Shown here one piece after another: positions 44,596 through 52,200 of a stretch of DNA of 64,000 bases. Source of the DNA: Candidatus Scybalocola faecigallinarum (lineage in GTDB: Bacteria; Bacillota; Clostridia; Lachnospirales; Lachnospiraceae); NCBI GenBank assembly GCA_018711005.1, contig DVIT01000028.1:26628-90627 (forward strand). Reading direction: 5' to 3'. The notes below the pieces were generated by a model. That model ran no database searches. It was not told the DNA's origin and saw only the letters and a list, made by a program, of their open reading frames with translations. Every line of letters begins with the position of its first letter. The stretch's first letter is position 1. Made by a program: the position numbers and the translations under genes.

Positions 44596-45494
44596 CGGTC
44601 GCCATTATCCGGCAGGATCACCACAATATTTTTCCCTTCGTTTTCCGGACGCCGGGCCACCATCATGGCCGCCCAAAGAGCCGCTCCTGCAGAAATGCCT
44701 GTAAGGAGCCCCTCCGTATGGGCAATCTCCCGGCTTACGGCAAACGCATCCGCGTCAGCAACCGCGATGATCTCATCGCAAATCTCCCGATCCAGGCAGT
44801 CCGGCACAAATCCGGCGCCAATCCCCTGGAGCTTATGGCTCCCGCTGCGGCCCTCGGTTAATACAGGCGAGCCCTGGGGCTCTACGCCAATGACCCGGAT
44901 TCCCGGATCCTTCTCCTTTAAATAAGCACCGGTGCCGCTGATGGTGCCGCCGGTTCCGATCCCGGCCACTAAAATATGGACCTTTCCTTCCATATCGTCC
45001 CAGATTTCCGGTCCTGTGGTTTCTTTATGGATCTTCGGGTTTGCCGGATTGGAAAATTGCCCCGGGATAAAGCTTCCGGGAATGGAGGCTGCCAATTCTT
45101 CCGCTTTTTTAATAGCCGCCGCCATCCCGCCGGCCCCGTCGCTTAAAACTACCTGGGCGCCGTAGGCCTTCATCATGTTCTGCCGTTCCAGACTCATGGT
45201 ATCCGGCATAACAATGATCAGCCGGTAACCCTGGGCTGCCGCCACGCTGGCCAGTCCGATGCCGGTATTTCCGCTGGTAGGCTCAATGATCACACTGTCT
45301 TGGGTCAAAAGACCCTGCTCTCTTGCATCCCGGATCATGGCCAGGGCCGTCCGGTCCTTAATACTGCCTGCCGGGTTCATCCCCTCTGCCTTGCCGATAA
45401 TATGGGCACGAAGGCTGTGGTTCTTTTCAAAATGACAAAACTCCACCATCGGCGTGTGGCCGATCATCTCAGCCACGGATTTATAAAATGCCAT
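44565..45494 (-). CDS. cysK: Cysteine synthase (O-acetylserine sulfhydrylase)
   Basis: A 309-residue PLP enzyme converting O-acetylserine and sulfide to cysteine. PLP lysine is in GSIKDRTAL (about residue 42), the substrate loop is PTSGNTGIGLA (about 71-81) and the phosphate loop is GIGTGGTISGTG (about 175-186). The C-terminal GISAGAALWAA is also standard. I start at ATG 45494, behind GAGGTGG; an upstream extension of 10 codons falls in the leader hairpin. The 3' end overlaps the convergent phosphatase gene. Confidence 0.92.
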   Translation of the reverse strand: MAFYKSVAEMIGHTPMVEFCHFEKNHSLRAHIIGKAEGMNPAGSIKDRTALAMIRDAREQGLLTQDSVIIEPTSGNTGIGLASVAAAQGYRLIIVMPDTMSLERQNMMKAYGAQVVLSDGAGGMAAAIKKAEELAASIPGSFIPGQFSNPANPKIHKETTGPEIWDDMEGKVHILVAGIGTGGTISGTGAYLKEKDPGIRVIGVEPQGSPVLTEGRSGSHKLQGIGAGFVPDCLDREICDEIIAVADADAFAVSREIAHTEGLLTGISAGAALWAAMMVARRPENEGKNIVVILPDNGDRYLSTSVFFD

Positions 45495-45520
45495 GGGATC
45501 CACCTCATTTCTCATATTTT

Positions 45521-45588
45521 GCAAAACAGTCCATCCCTTAGGTGTCGCTGTTTTGCTTTATCATACCACAGTGTTAAACAATCCGCAA
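45521..45588 (-). promoter_or_regulatory. cysK promoter and leader hairpin
   Basis: Minus strand TTGCGG (45583-45588), 17-bp spacer and TATGAT (45560-45565), inside the end of the upstream gene. Immediately downstream the exact arms GCAAAACAG (45521-45529) and CTGTTTTGC (45548-45556) can form a 9-bp hairpin in the leader. No T run follows, so it is a candidate operator or stability element and not a terminator. Confidence 0.5.
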
Positions 45589-46073
45589 CCCGGCCAAATT
45601 TTACTGTCATATCCGCTCGGGGGAATCGTTACATTCAATTCTCTGAAAAGCCAGCCGGACAGCTCAATATTTTCCTCATCCAGATAAATTTTCCGACTCT
45701 GGCGGCAGATCTTTAACCGTCCGTAGACCATGGTCCGCTCCTTCCATCTCGGCGTATCTTTCATTGCCTTTAAGTACCGGCGGAAGGCCTCTTGAAAAAG
45801 AGCGCCAATCTCCCCTTTCTCATCTTCGGTATTTTTGCCTGTGCTTACCAGGACCAGCGGACACTGCATACGAAATATCTGGATGACTTCCCCCGGAACA
45901 CCGGACAGATAATCCTCATCCGCATACCATACCACCGCCTGGCAAAATCCGTGCCTGCGCTTTTGGATAAATTCTCTGAGATCATAGACAGAAAGCCCTT
46001 TATAAAAGGCCATCCGTTCAATTTCTTTCCTCAATTCTCTGTCTGAAACACAATTAATCACTGAATACTCCAT
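45561..46073 (-). CDS. Hypothetical protein, possible truncated response-regulator-like protein
   Basis: A 170-residue protein I cannot name. The N-terminal 100 residues contain alternating strand/helix text (AVVWYADEDYLSG, CPLVLVSTG) that could be a degenerate receiver-like fold. From about residue 118, YGRLKICRQSRKIYLDEENIELS resembles the opening of an OmpR-type winged-helix domain, but the expected recognition helix is missing and the protein ends in unrelated sequence. A strong AAGGAGGAG ribosome site supports translation. It follows the altered ABC exporter genes, so loss of its C-terminus would fit decay of that locus. Confidence 0.5.
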   Translation of the reverse strand: MEYSVINCVSDRELRKEIERMAFYKGLSVYDLREFIQKRRHGFCQAVVWYADEDYLSGVPGEVIQIFRMQCPLVLVSTGKNTEDEKGEIGALFQEAFRRYLKAMKDTPRWKERTMVYGRLKICRQSRKIYLDEENIELSGWLFRELNVTIPPSGYDSKIWPGCGLFNTVV

Positions 46074-46132
46074 CTATGGCGCTCCTCCTTCAAGTGCGCC
46101 CCTCTCTTTCCCTGCCGTATCTGCCGGATCCA

Positions 46133-47077
46133 TCAGCTTGATCGAATTTCCTGGCGCATAAAGCCTGCATAGGAACCGGTAAAGGCTATCAGTGTCAACG
46201 CCGCCATTCCGGTTAAATGAGGCCACACAAGAAGCAGACTTTGTCCCAGGGACAAATATCCGGCAATAGCCCCTTCCAGCTGATCTACAGTAATAATATT
46301 AATGGAGCGCACCGACGGATTCATGATCGTAGCCACTGCTTCGCTGTACAAATAATAAGGCGAAATACGGTTCAGGTTCAGTTCCAGGCTGTAATTATCA
46401 TAAGCATTGACCAGGGCATTATACTGAGTATTCACAGGAAATACGGCCCCGGCAAAAATATCTGCCAGAAGGCTCATAAAAATCGTAAAAAAGATCCACA
46501 GGGCAATCACCGACAGGGCGGATGTGGCCGAATGGCGGCACAGCACTGAAAATAAAATAGATAAGCTAAGCCAAAAAGCAATATAGATTACCGTAAACAC
46601 CAGGAAAACAAAGATCCGAAGGATTTCCTCACCCTCCGGCACAAGCCCGGTTGTCAGAATACCAATCGCCCCAATAAAAATCCCCATGGAAAATACCATC
46701 ATAGCGATCACGGCAAGTCCTGCCAGAAATTTTCCGATAATAATGGAATCCCTGTAAATGGGCTGGGCCACTAAACGGTTTAACGTACCCGCAGACCGCT
46801 CGCTGTTAATCGCATCAAAACCCAGCGCCAGCCCTACAAACGGCCCTAAAAGGGCAATAAAGCTCATAAATGAAGGGATGGAATTTCCCGTTGTTGTATA
46901 CAGATTAAGAAAAACAAAATTACTGTCACTTTCAATAGCGGACTCCAGCCCGGTACCGGCGCTGACCTCATACTCCGGTATCCTGTTTTGCTGTTTCTGC
47001 TTTGGGTACTGTTTTATTTTTTCCAGCAAAAAGGAACCTGCGTTTCCCATTTTTCTTTTTAGTTCCAATGTTTTCAT
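46133..47077 (-). CDS. ABC-2 type exporter permease, N-terminally altered
   Basis: A 314-residue permease of the ABC-2/NatB type. Recognisable are SFIALLGPFVGLALGFDAINSERSAGTLNRL and five or so membrane helices to the C-terminus. Members of this family normally start with a short cytoplasmic helix and a first membrane segment before this block; here the ~50 residues ahead of it are hydrophilic (RKMGNAGSFLLEKIKQYPKQKQQ), so TM1 is missing. The gene also overlaps the ATPase gene by 110 nt in another frame, unusual for a same-strand pair. A deletion joining the two genes is a simple explanation. Start codon is uncertain; the protein may not work. Confidence 0.65.
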   Translation of the reverse strand: MKTLELKRKMGNAGSFLLEKIKQYPKQKQQNRIPEYEVSAGTGLESAIESDSNFVFLNLYTTTGNSIPSFMSFIALLGPFVGLALGFDAINSERSAGTLNRLVAQPIYRDSIIIGKFLAGLAVIAMMVFSMGIFIGAIGILTTGLVPEGEEILRIFVFLVFTVIYIAFWLSLSILFSVLCRHSATSALSVIALWIFFTIFMSLLADIFAGAVFPVNTQYNALVNAYDNYSLELNLNRISPYYLYSEAVATIMNPSVRSINIITVDQLEGAIAGYLSLGQSLLLVWPHLTGMAALTLIAFTGSYAGFMRQEIRSS

Positions 47078-48017
47078 CCATTTGACCTGCCTTTTCAAAA
47101 TATCGGTGATAGATTTCATCCAAATCGCTTCCCCTTTGATGAAGGTGCTGGATTGTATATCCGTTCCGTCCTAAAGATGCTGTAACGTCAGCCCGTATAT
47201 CCCACCCGGAACGGATGATCATGCGTTCATTTTCCGTTTCAATACTTTCCACGCCTTCCATTTGGCCAATGATCTGTGCCACGTCATCATCCTGAGGAAG
47301 GGTCTTAAGCTCTAAAATGCAGCTGCCTTCCTTCTCCACCTGGCGTCCCAGTTCCTCGATCCGTCCGCAGGCAACCAGGCTTCCGCCAACAAAAATCCCC
47401 ACACGGTCACAAATCTGCTGCACCTGGTACAGCTGATGGGAAGAAATCAGTACGGTGCGCCCATCCACTTTAGACAGCTGTGAAATCAGCTCCAGCAGCT
47501 CCCGCATACCTTCCGAGTCAATGCCTAAGGTGGGCTCATCCATAATAATGATCTTTGGATCTTTCATCAATACATCGGCGATCCCAAGTCGCTGCTTCAT
47601 TCCTTTAGAATAGCCGGAGGTTTTACGGTCTGCATCCCTGGTCATACCAACCCGCTCCAAAAGTCTGTCGATCCGCTCCTCCAGGGCCGCCCCGGACAAT
47701 CCGTTCAGGCGTCCTGTAAACCGCAAGTTTTCCCGTCCGGTCATATCCGGATAAAAGCCCACATTATCCGGGAGATAACCGACCATTTTTTTCACTTCTA
47801 CCGGATGTCGGGTGCAGTTGATCCCCTGGATCATGGCAACCCCTTCATACGGCTCCGTCAAACCGAGAAGCATAAGGATGGTGGTGGTTTTTCCTGCCCC
47901 GTTAGGCCCTAAAAGTCCGAAAACCTCTCCTTCTTCAATGGAAAGCTCCAATCGGTTCACCGCCACCTTGTCGCCATACCTTTTCGTTAGATTTTTTGTT
48001 TGAATGATCCCTTCCAT
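46968..48017 (-). CDS. ABC transporter ATP-binding protein (exporter type)
   Basis: A 349-residue ATPase. Walker A is GPNGAGKTT (about 35-43), the signature is YSKGMKQRLGIA (about 135), Walker B is IIIMDEPTLGID (about 154) and the H-loop is SSHQ. It is of the CcmA/NatA kind that drives ABC-2 permeases. The last ~35 residues (KKKNGKRRFLFAGKNKTVPKAETAK) are basic, look unlike the family's usual ending, and coincide with the permease overlap. It begins 3 nt after the NEW3-domain reading frame, as expected for a NEW3-ATPase-permease operon. Confidence 0.85.
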   Translation of the reverse strand: MEGIIQTKNLTKRYGDKVAVNRLELSIEEGEVFGLLGPNGAGKTTTILMLLGLTEPYEGVAMIQGINCTRHPVEVKKMVGYLPDNVGFYPDMTGRENLRFTGRLNGLSGAALEERIDRLLERVGMTRDADRKTSGYSKGMKQRLGIADVLMKDPKIIIMDEPTLGIDSEGMRELLELISQLSKVDGRTVLISSHQLYQVQQICDRVGIFVGGSLVACGRIEELGRQVEKEGSCILELKTLPQDDDVAQIIGQMEGVESIETENERMIIRSGWDIRADVTASLGRNGYTIQHLHQRGSDLDEIYHRYFEKAGQMDENIGTKKKNGKRRFLFAGKNKTVPKAETAKQDTGV

Positions 48018-48020
48018 AGG

Positions 48021-49115
48021 CTACCTTCTTCCATATTTCTTAATAATAAATCCCAAGCCGCCGATAAGGGCAATAATAATAACAACCGCGATCACGCCCC
48101 ACACGGTGCGGGTCTTTACAGAAACACGGAACTCAGCGTCACTGGAAACCTCGTCATTGCTTACCGTAAGGGTTGTTACATAGTCCCCGGTCATGGCATT
48201 TTCATCGGGCGTAATATATGCCGTAACCTCAACCGACTGTCCGGCTTCCAGTGTTTCAATCTCCGAATCTTCAAAAGTGACTTCCCAGTTGGAAGGAGCC
48301 TCGGATGAAAGGCTTAGGTTGGTCAGATCCACATTTCCGTTATTGGTGATCTGAAGGGTCAGGGACTGCTCCGCATTAGCATAGGCGTCCAGGCTAAGGT
48401 TCCCTGTAGGTGTGGACAACGTTACATCATAGGTTCCCGTAATATTTACCGTCAGCTCAAGATCCAGTGTTTCACTGGTGGAAACTGCCGTCACCGGAAT
48501 GGAATATTCCCCAACCTCCACATTTTCCGGCGGCGTAATGTCGATGGTCACACTCTGGCTGCCCCATGCGTCTACAGTAATGCTGGCAACCTGGCTTGTA
48601 TCATCTGTTGTAAAAGATACCTGCCATCCGTCCGGTGCAGTTGCCGCCAGACTGTAGGTCTGCTCTGATCCGTGATTATTGGTAATCGTTGTATCAAAGC
48701 TGAAGCTTGTCCCTGTGGAGCCTTCCTGTGAAGATGCACTGGTGCTGAAGCTTCCCTGGCCATTTTCCTGTTCATTAATGGTCACCTGCAAAGACAGGGT
48801 ATCTGTATAGTCTCCGCCCGCATCGGCCCCCAATTCGATGGTATAGGTCCCGGTCTCTGCATTCTCCGGAATAGTCACGCCAAAGGATACCAGCGCAGTT
48901 TCCAGATCCACATCATAACCTTCTCCGTTAAGACTTTCAAAATCCAGGGCAAAGCTGACGCTGTCTCCTGCTTTTGCCGTGATTCCCGGATAATCCTAAC
49001 TCATATCGATCCCCTCTGCTGCATAAGCTGATCCAGCGCCGGCAAATACCCCAATCCCCAGCGCCAGGATCGCAGCTGTCCCCGCTTTTTTTAATACATT
49101 ACTGATTTCCTTCAT
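48021..49115 (-). pseudogene. NEW3-domain exported protein, interrupted by in-frame TAG
   Basis: From ATG 49115 (behind AAAGGAG) a clean signal peptide is read (KKAGTAAILALGIGVFAGAGSAYAAEG). After ...GIDMS comes TAG at 48996-48998, and the same frame then continues DYPGITAKAGDSVSFALDFESLNGEGYD and on for about 325 residues to a C-terminal membrane helix (VWGVIAVVIIIALIGGLGFIIKKYG). The body holds beta domains of the NEW3 type (for example LTLQITNNGNVDLTNLSLSS). The frame is open throughout except for this one codon. A short piece may also be lost after EGYDVDL. Without suppression, the exported protein is not made. Homologues act as surface partners of ABC exporters; exact function is unknown. 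Confidence 0.8.
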
Positions 49116-49243
49116 GTTTAAAGGCTCCTTTCTTGCTTTTTGCATGTTTATTGTAAAAATCGAATGTGAATCTTTATTGATGTGATTGTGTTTCTTATAA
49201 ATAAACATAAAAATTATAAACAAAATATAAACTATTTCCGCTC

Positions 49244-49271
49244 TTGCATTTGCCACGCAACATGCTATAAT
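49244..49271 (+). promoter_or_regulatory. folT promoter
   Basis: TTGCAT (49244-49249), 16-bp spacer, TATAAT (49266-49271). Transcription would start around 49278, exactly where the riboswitch begins. Between 49116 and 49243 I see only AT-rich sequence that probably holds the promoter of the minus-strand pseudogene. Confidence 0.7.
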
Positions 49272-49279
49272 AGGAAAAA

Positions 49280-49423
49280 AGCAGAGTAGGATCTTGCGCG
49301 TTTACCTGTAAAGGTATCCAGTGCCCGGCGAACGGGGAGTTGTCGCCGGGACGAACAGGCGATTTGGGGCTGTCTGAAAATGGCCGCAAATCTCCGGCGG
49401 TGCCGGATCCGCATCCCGTTGCT
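49280..49423 (+). ncRNA. Tetrahydrofolate (THF) riboswitch
   Basis: Conserved THF-aptamer blocks occur in order: AGCAGAGTAGGATC, GCGCGTTTA, CGAACGGGGAGTTGTCG, ACGAAC, then CGGTGCCGGATCCGCATCC and TTGCT. The closing stem AGCA/TGCT and GGATC/GATCC both pair, and CCCGGCG/CGCCGGG forms the internal stem. It is about 144 nt, longer than the usual ~90-100, because of an inserted arm around 49350-49400. It precedes folT, a known target of this class. The expression platform is not obvious; no strong terminator follows, so translational control is possible. Confidence 0.85.
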
Positions 49424-49499
49424 ACATAACCAGATGGAATAAGTCCGTTTTATTGCCTCTTTTTATGTAGACTTGCTGCAAGAAAAAGGAGGTTTTTTT

Positions 49500-50075
49500 A
49501 TGACCAAAACAACACAAAAGATCGCCATTTTAGGCATGCTGGTGGCTGCCCAGGTGATCGCCGGGCGTTTTATTTCCATTTCCCTGCCCATTGTTACTAT
49601 TGGATTTGTCTTTTTGCCTGTATCCATCACAGGTATTCTTTTCGGCCCGCTCCTTGGGGGCCTGTCCGCTTTTCTGGGCGACCTGATCACAGCCCTTTTG
49701 GGGCCTTATGGCTATTTCCTGCCCATGGGACTGTCCGCCTTTTTAACCGGCGCTATTTATAGTCTTTTCCTGCACCGCAAGCCGGCCAGTATCCGGCGCA
49801 TCATTGCATGCGTCCTTACAGAAAGCATTCTGATCAGTGTATTTTTACAAACATTCTGGCTGACCATCCTTACAGGAAAAGCTTATCTTGTACTCCTCCC
49901 CACACGGATCATCCAAAACCTGATCACCATACCCGTCAGCGTTATCTGCATATGGCTTGTATCTTACCGCGTTGTCCGCTTTATGCCAGAGGATTTTCGC
50001 ATCCCCGCTCCCGCAGAAAGTACAGCCGCCGGGGCATTTTTTCAGCGGCTGCCCATGCACCGGAAAAACCGGTAG
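49500..50075 (+). CDS. folT: Folate ECF transporter substrate-binding component
   Basis: A 191-residue integral membrane S component with about six helices (ILGMLVAAQVIAGRFISISLPIVTIGFVF at the N-terminus; FGPLLGGLSAFLGDLITALLGP in the middle). This text is typical of the folate family of ECF S components. It binds folates and pairs with the shared EcfA/A'/T module, not encoded here. The THF riboswitch upstream strongly supports folate as the ligand. Start: ATG behind AAAGGAGG. The last ~25 residues are a hydrophilic tail. Confidence 0.9.
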   Translation: MTKTTQKIAILGMLVAAQVIAGRFISISLPIVTIGFVFLPVSITGILFGPLLGGLSAFLGDLITALLGPYGYFLPMGLSAFLTGAIYSLFLHRKPASIRRIIACVLTESILISVFLQTFWLTILTGKAYLVLLPTRIIQNLITIPVSVICIWLVSYRVVRFMPEDFRIPAPAESTAAGAFFQRLPMHRKNR

Positions 50076-50090
50076 TCCGGAGGTGTGATC

Positions 50091-51341
50091 ATGGCATTAG
50101 AACCCTTCCGCCAGGCATTTTCCCAAACCACACGCCAGGGCATTTTCTTTGACAATGCTTCTATGGGGCCGGTCATTCCCGCTGTCACACAGGCTATGGC
50201 CCGCTGTATGGAGCTGCGCCAGGCGATGCCCATGAAATATTACCGGTATGCCGAAGAACTTTTCCCCGCCTGCCGGGGCCGGATTGCCGCCCTTATGGGC
50301 GCTCAGGCCTCGGAGATCGCTTTCACGGAAAATGTAGCCTACGGCATTAACTGTGCCGCCGGCGCGATTCCCTTTCAGCCGGGAGATAATGTGATCCTTT
50401 GCGACCGGGAGTTTGCTTCCAATGTGTACCCATGGATGCTTTTAGAACGGACCAGGGGCGTCCGGGTACGCATGGTGCCTTCCGGCCTTCCCGAAAATCT
50501 CACAGCTTCCGGTCTTTCCGGATCCTCCGTGATTGCCGGAAATCCGGACGCAGCTTGCGGCAGCGGGGGCCTTACCCTGGAGCTTTTGGAGCAGTATGCC
50601 GATGAGCGTACCCGGGCTGTTGCTGTCAGCAGCGTGGAATTTTCCGACGGCTATGCCGCTGACCTGGAAGCTATCGGCCGGTGGTGCCATGAGCGAAACA
50701 TTTATTTTGTTGTGGATGGCGCCCAATCTCTCGGCGTACGGCCCATGGATGTAAAGAAATATCATATTGATTTTCTCGCAGGCCTTTCCTCAAAATGGCT
50801 CCTTGGCCCGTTTTCCACCGGGTTTTTATATGTACGCAAGGAGCTTATTTCTCAGCTTGTGCCTCCCTTTGCCGGAGCAGACAGCGTCCGGGGGGATGTG
50901 GATGCTCTGGACTATGCCCTGGACTTTAAGGAGGATGCGTCCAGATTTGAAACCGGTCTGCCCAATGCACCGGGCATTGCCGGGCTTAACGCCTCCCTGG
51001 CGTTTATGGAAGAAATCGGTTTTGAAGCTATCTATAAGGAAGCGTGGAAAGTCAGCGCCGCCCTGATCCGGGTCTTAAAGGAGCTGCATTTTCCTCTGGC
51101 TCCCTGCGCCCTGTCCGACGCCTGCCGCTCTACCATTGTATCCTTCCAGGCCGGGCCTCATATTCCGGCCGGACAGACCGCGACAGAGGCGACGCAAAAG
51201 CTTTACCGCTACCTTCGGGAGCAAAATATTGCCTGCTCCTTTCGGTGCGGATATATCCGCATGGGGATCCATGGATATAATTCTGAAGAAGAAGTGTTTA
51301 AAGCTGCTGAAATTTTAAAGAAATACCGTCCATCCGTGTAA
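50091..51341 (+). CDS. Class V aminotransferase family PLP enzyme
   Basis: A 416-residue fold-type I PLP enzyme of the class V group (cysteine desulfurase / isopenicillin N epimerase-like). Visible are the opening GIFFDNASMGP, EIAFTENVAYGINCAAGAI, the Asp-containing FVVDGAQSLGV (about 210) and the Schiff-base Lys in LAGLSSKWLLGP (about 231). No active-site Cys loop typical of NifS/SufS is apparent, so cysteine desulfurase is unlikely. Start at ATG 50091 behind CCGGAGG. It is 15 nt after folT and probably shares the THF-controlled transcript, which hints at an amine/folate link, but the substrate is unknown. Confidence 0.85.
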   Translation: MALEPFRQAFSQTTRQGIFFDNASMGPVIPAVTQAMARCMELRQAMPMKYYRYAEELFPACRGRIAALMGAQASEIAFTENVAYGINCAAGAIPFQPGDNVILCDREFASNVYPWMLLERTRGVRVRMVPSGLPENLTASGLSGSSVIAGNPDAACGSGGLTLELLEQYADERTRAVAVSSVEFSDGYAADLEAIGRWCHERNIYFVVDGAQSLGVRPMDVKKYHIDFLAGLSSKWLLGPFSTGFLYVRKELISQLVPPFAGADSVRGDVDALDYALDFKEDASRFETGLPNAPGIAGLNASLAFMEEIGFEAIYKEAWKVSAALIRVLKELHFPLAPCALSDACRSTIVSFQAGPHIPAGQTATEATQKLYRYLREQNIACSFRCGYIRMGIHGYNSEEEVFKAAEILKKYRPSV

Positions 51342-51421
51342 AAGAACTTCACTTACCATCTGCACAGGCCTGCTGCATAAAATCAAGGATCATGGACATA
51401 CTTTTCATCGAGGTGAGAAGT

Positions 51422-51613
51422 GTGGATATATACAATGATAATTATTTTATTCCTTTAGGCATGGCTATGGCTGTCCTGGAAGACGAAGTAGATCATGAAA
51501 CGCTGAAAAATATGACCGAAGCGGAAAAAGAAGAACTGCTGAACCGGGCCAAAGACCAGAAAGACCGGGAAAAGGTCCGGATGATCTTAGACGAGGATTC
51601 ACAGATCCGTTAG
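51422..51613 (+). CDS. Small acidic hypothetical protein
   Basis: A 63-residue protein, VDIYNDNYFIPLGMAMAVLED then a charged helix (MTEAEKEELLNRAKDQKDREKVRMIL). I start at GTG (51422) behind AGGTGAG; a longer reading frame from 51392 is possible. No known domain. The Glu/Lys-rich second half looks helical. It lies 80 nt after the aminotransferase gene without a terminator between, so may be co-transcribed. Confidence 0.6.
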   Translation: MDIYNDNYFIPLGMAMAVLEDEVDHETLKNMTEAEKEELLNRAKDQKDREKVRMILDEDSQIR

Positions 51614-51689
51614 TGCGGTGTTAAAGCAGAGCATAATTTTGCAGGCCGGTTACCGACGATTCATCGCCGTCCGGCCATTTGCTAATGAG

Positions 51690-51919
51690 GCTGCCCATTT
51701 ATGGTGATTTCGGCTCTAATCGCAATTTTATCCTTGGATGTGGTAGAATTTAGGATCCAACTTCGGTCTAATTTGTAATTTTGCTGTTTTTGACCGTACG
51801 ATTCAGCCCCAAAATACCCCCAAATAAAAGAAAACGTCGTTTTTAACCGAAGTCGATAGCAAAATCCTACCCTCATATACGCAAAAATTCCATTTTTGAC
51901 CGAACTGGGCTCAAAATCC
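51690..51919. repeat. Dispersed non-coding repeat, copy 2 (one 53-bp unit)
   Basis: Matches 487-824 in order and orientation: CATTTATGG...CAATTTTAT, the AATTTAGG-TCCAACTTCGG block, one 53-bp unit (51786-51838), then AACCGAAGTCGAT and AAAAATTCCATTTTTGACC. The two copies differ by scattered substitutions and by two missing tandem units. It lies in the 587-nt gap after the small acidic gene and ends just before the tRNA terminator. Confidence 0.85.
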
Positions 51920-51935
51920 CCAACGGCATTTAGGA

Positions 51936-51986
51936 CAAAAAAAGTACCGGAAGCTCTGATTTCCAGAAGCTTCCGGTACTTTTTTT
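51936..51986 (-). terminator. Terminator downstream of tRNA-Pro (bidirectional)
   Basis: AGTACCGGAAGCT (51943-51955) and AGCTTCCGGTACT (51968-51980) form a perfect 13-bp stem, with A's on the left and T's on the right, so it can act on both strands. On the minus strand it lies 14 nt after the tRNA. Confidence 0.9.
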
Positions 51987-51999
51987 CATAAATAAATCA

Positions 52000-52073
52000 T
52001 CGGAGTGACAAGATTCGAACTTGCGACCTCTTGAACCCCATTCAAGCGCACTACCAAACTGTGCTACACCCCG
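52000..52073 (-). tRNA. tRNA-Pro (GGG)
   Basis: A 74-nt cloverleaf on the minus strand. The acceptor stem CGGGGTG pairs with CACTCCG (one G-U), the anticodon stem CTTGA/TCAAG encloses the loop ATGGGGT, giving anticodon GGG (codon CCC/CCU). The T arm has GTTCGAAT and the D arm TAGCACAGTTTGGTAGTGC. The CCA end is not encoded. Confidence 0.95.
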
Positions 52074-52143
52074 GCGACCTATTTATAATACCAAAAGGCA
52101 CAGGTCTTGTCAAGGAAAAATTGTGATTTTTTCCGCAGGAATA

Positions 52144-52171
52144 GTAACCGTTCAGCCAGCTGAGCTGTTAC
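52144..52171. repeat. Palindromic hairpin GTAACCGTTCAG, copy 2 (imperfect)
   Basis: GTAACCGTTCAG CCAG CTGAGCTGTTAC: the left arm equals the one at 5322-5333, while the right arm carries two changes that break pairs. It lies between the MATE gene and tRNA-Pro. Confidence 0.55.
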
Positions 52172-52200
52172 CAGGAATATAACGATTCAGCCATACCCGC

